NCBI GenBank assembly: GCA_027484055.1
Contig: JAIXQH010000025.1
Span: 124,001 to 188,000 of the forward strand
DNA from: Verrucomicrobiaceae bacterium
GTDB lineage: Bacteria > Verrucomicrobiota > Verrucomicrobiia > Verrucomicrobiales > Akkermansiaceae
Length of the DNA: 64,000 bases
Reading direction: 5' to 3'
Of the stretch, positions 63,251 through 64,000 are shown piece after piece. The position numbers were made by a program, and so were the translations under genes. Each line of letters opens with the position of its first letter. Position 1 is the first letter of the stretch. The notes beneath the pieces are model-generated. The model saw only the letters and a list, made by a program, of their open reading frames with translations, made no database searches and was not told the origin of the DNA.

Positions 63251-64000
63251 ATGAATCAAGATACTATTCTGGCCGATAAAGGCATTGTTCTCCGTCGTAG
63301 TTTATTTTTCCTCATCCTACTCATCCTCATCGCCGGGAATCTCTTCGTGCTCTTCCGCGGGCTGAACTCCCCGCAAGCGATGGATCAAGCCCAGATCGCC
63401 CGGGAAATCGCCCGGGGCAACGGATTCACCACCAAGATGATCCGCCCAGTTGCCTACAATCAGGCCGAAAAAAACCAAAAAACGGCGGTCTCACTCGTCG
63501 GATTTGAAGACACTTACCAATCCCCGCTCAACCCCTTGCTCAATGCTGCCGTGCTCAAACTCATCGGCGCCGATGATGCGGAAGCCTTTAAAATGAAGGA
63601 AAATGAGATGATTTTCCCGCTAGACCGTGTCATCGCTACGGTCGCCACGATCTTTTTCATCATGGCCATCGGGGTGAATTATTTACTCATCGCACGCATC
63701 TTCGACGCTAAAATCGCCGGTGTCTGTGCCATTTTGATGCTCTTTTGTGAGACTTTCTGGACTTACTCACTCAGCGGCCTGCCTCAGATGCTCATGCTCC
63801 TGCTCTTTTCCTGTGCGATTTACTTCGTCTATCGCGCCGTGGAGGCTGCGGAGGAAGGCCGCATCGCCATGACGCCGGCCATCATTGCCGGCGTGTTTTT
63901 CACCCTACTCGCCCTCACTCACTGGATGGCCGTATGGATTGCACTCGGCTACATCATCTTCGCCGCCATCGCCTTCAAGCCTCGCGGCATCATCGGACTC
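63251..64000 (+). CDS. Polytopic membrane protein, possible GT-C glycosyltransferase (partial)
   Basis: The frame is open from the ATG at 63251 to the window edge (250 codons). It has a first transmembrane helix (FFLILLILIAGNLFVLFRG), then a loop with MDQAQIAREIARGNGFTTKMIRP. This AR..A.G.GF pattern after the first helix is seen in PMT/ArnT-like GT-C enzymes that use lipid-linked sugars. At least four more helices follow. The catalytic Asp usual in the first loop may be that of MDQAQ. The rest of the gene is missing, so the family call is tentative. Confidence 0.65.
   Translation, partial: MNQDTILADKGIVLRRSLFFLILLILIAGNLFVLFRGLNSPQAMDQAQIAREIARGNGFTTKMIRPVAYNQAEKNQKTAVSLVGFEDTYQSPLNPLLNAAVLKLIGADDAEAFKMKENEMIFPLDRVIATVATIFFIMAIGVNYLLIARIFDAKIAGVCAILMLFCETFWTYSLSGLPQMLMLLLFSCAIYFVYRAVEAAEEGRIAMTPAIIAGVFFTLLALTHWMAVWIALGYIIFAAIAFKPRGIIGL

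Overview
The window reads as a chromosomal segment of a Gram-negative bacterium of the PVC group, most likely Verrucomicrobiota class Verrucomicrobiae. This is inferred from gene content: a DUF1080 protein, arylsulfatase with formylglycine-generating enzyme, a G8/beta-helix secreted giant with a verrucomicrobial-style C-terminus, tandem PBP1 genes, proteins built from W..DP.aA repeats, many signal peptides and outer-membrane barrels, fairly high GC and weak Shine-Dalgarno sequences. No rRNA, tRNA, CRISPR array or intact insertion sequence was seen.

Layout. 1-1464 (minus): an HtrA-like protease and, overlapping its stop, a related protein without the catalytic His, cut by the window edge. 1562-5596: two adjacent class A PBP-like genes, the second with a ruined transpeptidase domain. 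5833-8749: two secreted proteins closed by a clear terminator. 8811-13556: four close or overlapping envelope genes (DUF4105/Lnb_N-like, DUF4239, unknown secreted protein, alpha/beta-hydrolase lipoprotein). 14048-16215 (minus): a C5-cytosine methyltransferase with a PD-(D/E)XK-like endonuclease overlapping it by 4 nt, in AT-richer DNA. 16216-16801: a non-coding stretch with a perfect hairpin and a 12-unit, strictly 21-bp tandem array, leading into an unrecognised protein.

17750-29446 is an accessory block for the periplasm and cell surface: an amidohydrolase remnant, outer-membrane barrel, Ntn amide hydrolase, membrane histidine kinase, FixJ-type regulator, stand-alone receiver, formylglycine-generating enzyme, arylsulfatase, secreted HAD phosphatase, second barrel, aquaporin and third barrel. 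Kinase and regulator overlap by 4 nt, and so do receiver and formylglycine-generating enzyme, so sensing may be coupled to sulfatase maturation. An 879-bp gap with REP-like hairpins follows, then a 2257-residue soluble hybrid kinase (nine PAS, four GAF).

37349-64000 is more housekeeping: SWIM-SNF2 helicase, aldo/keto reductase, asd, ispA, an FxLYD protein, the G8 giant, a nucleoside transporter, a DUF1080 protein, UDP-glucuronate decarboxylase, psd, glnD, rpsP, a MidA-type methyltransferase, a repeat protein, a CPXCG mini-protein, an L,D-transpeptidase lipoprotein, an NtrB/NtrC-like pair and the start of a membrane glycosyltransferase-like gene that runs off the end.

The strongest candidates for undescribed biology are the phased 21-bp array with its neighbour, the DUF4105-DUF4239-lipase operon, the PBP with a dead transpeptidase domain, and the protease/pseudoprotease pair.
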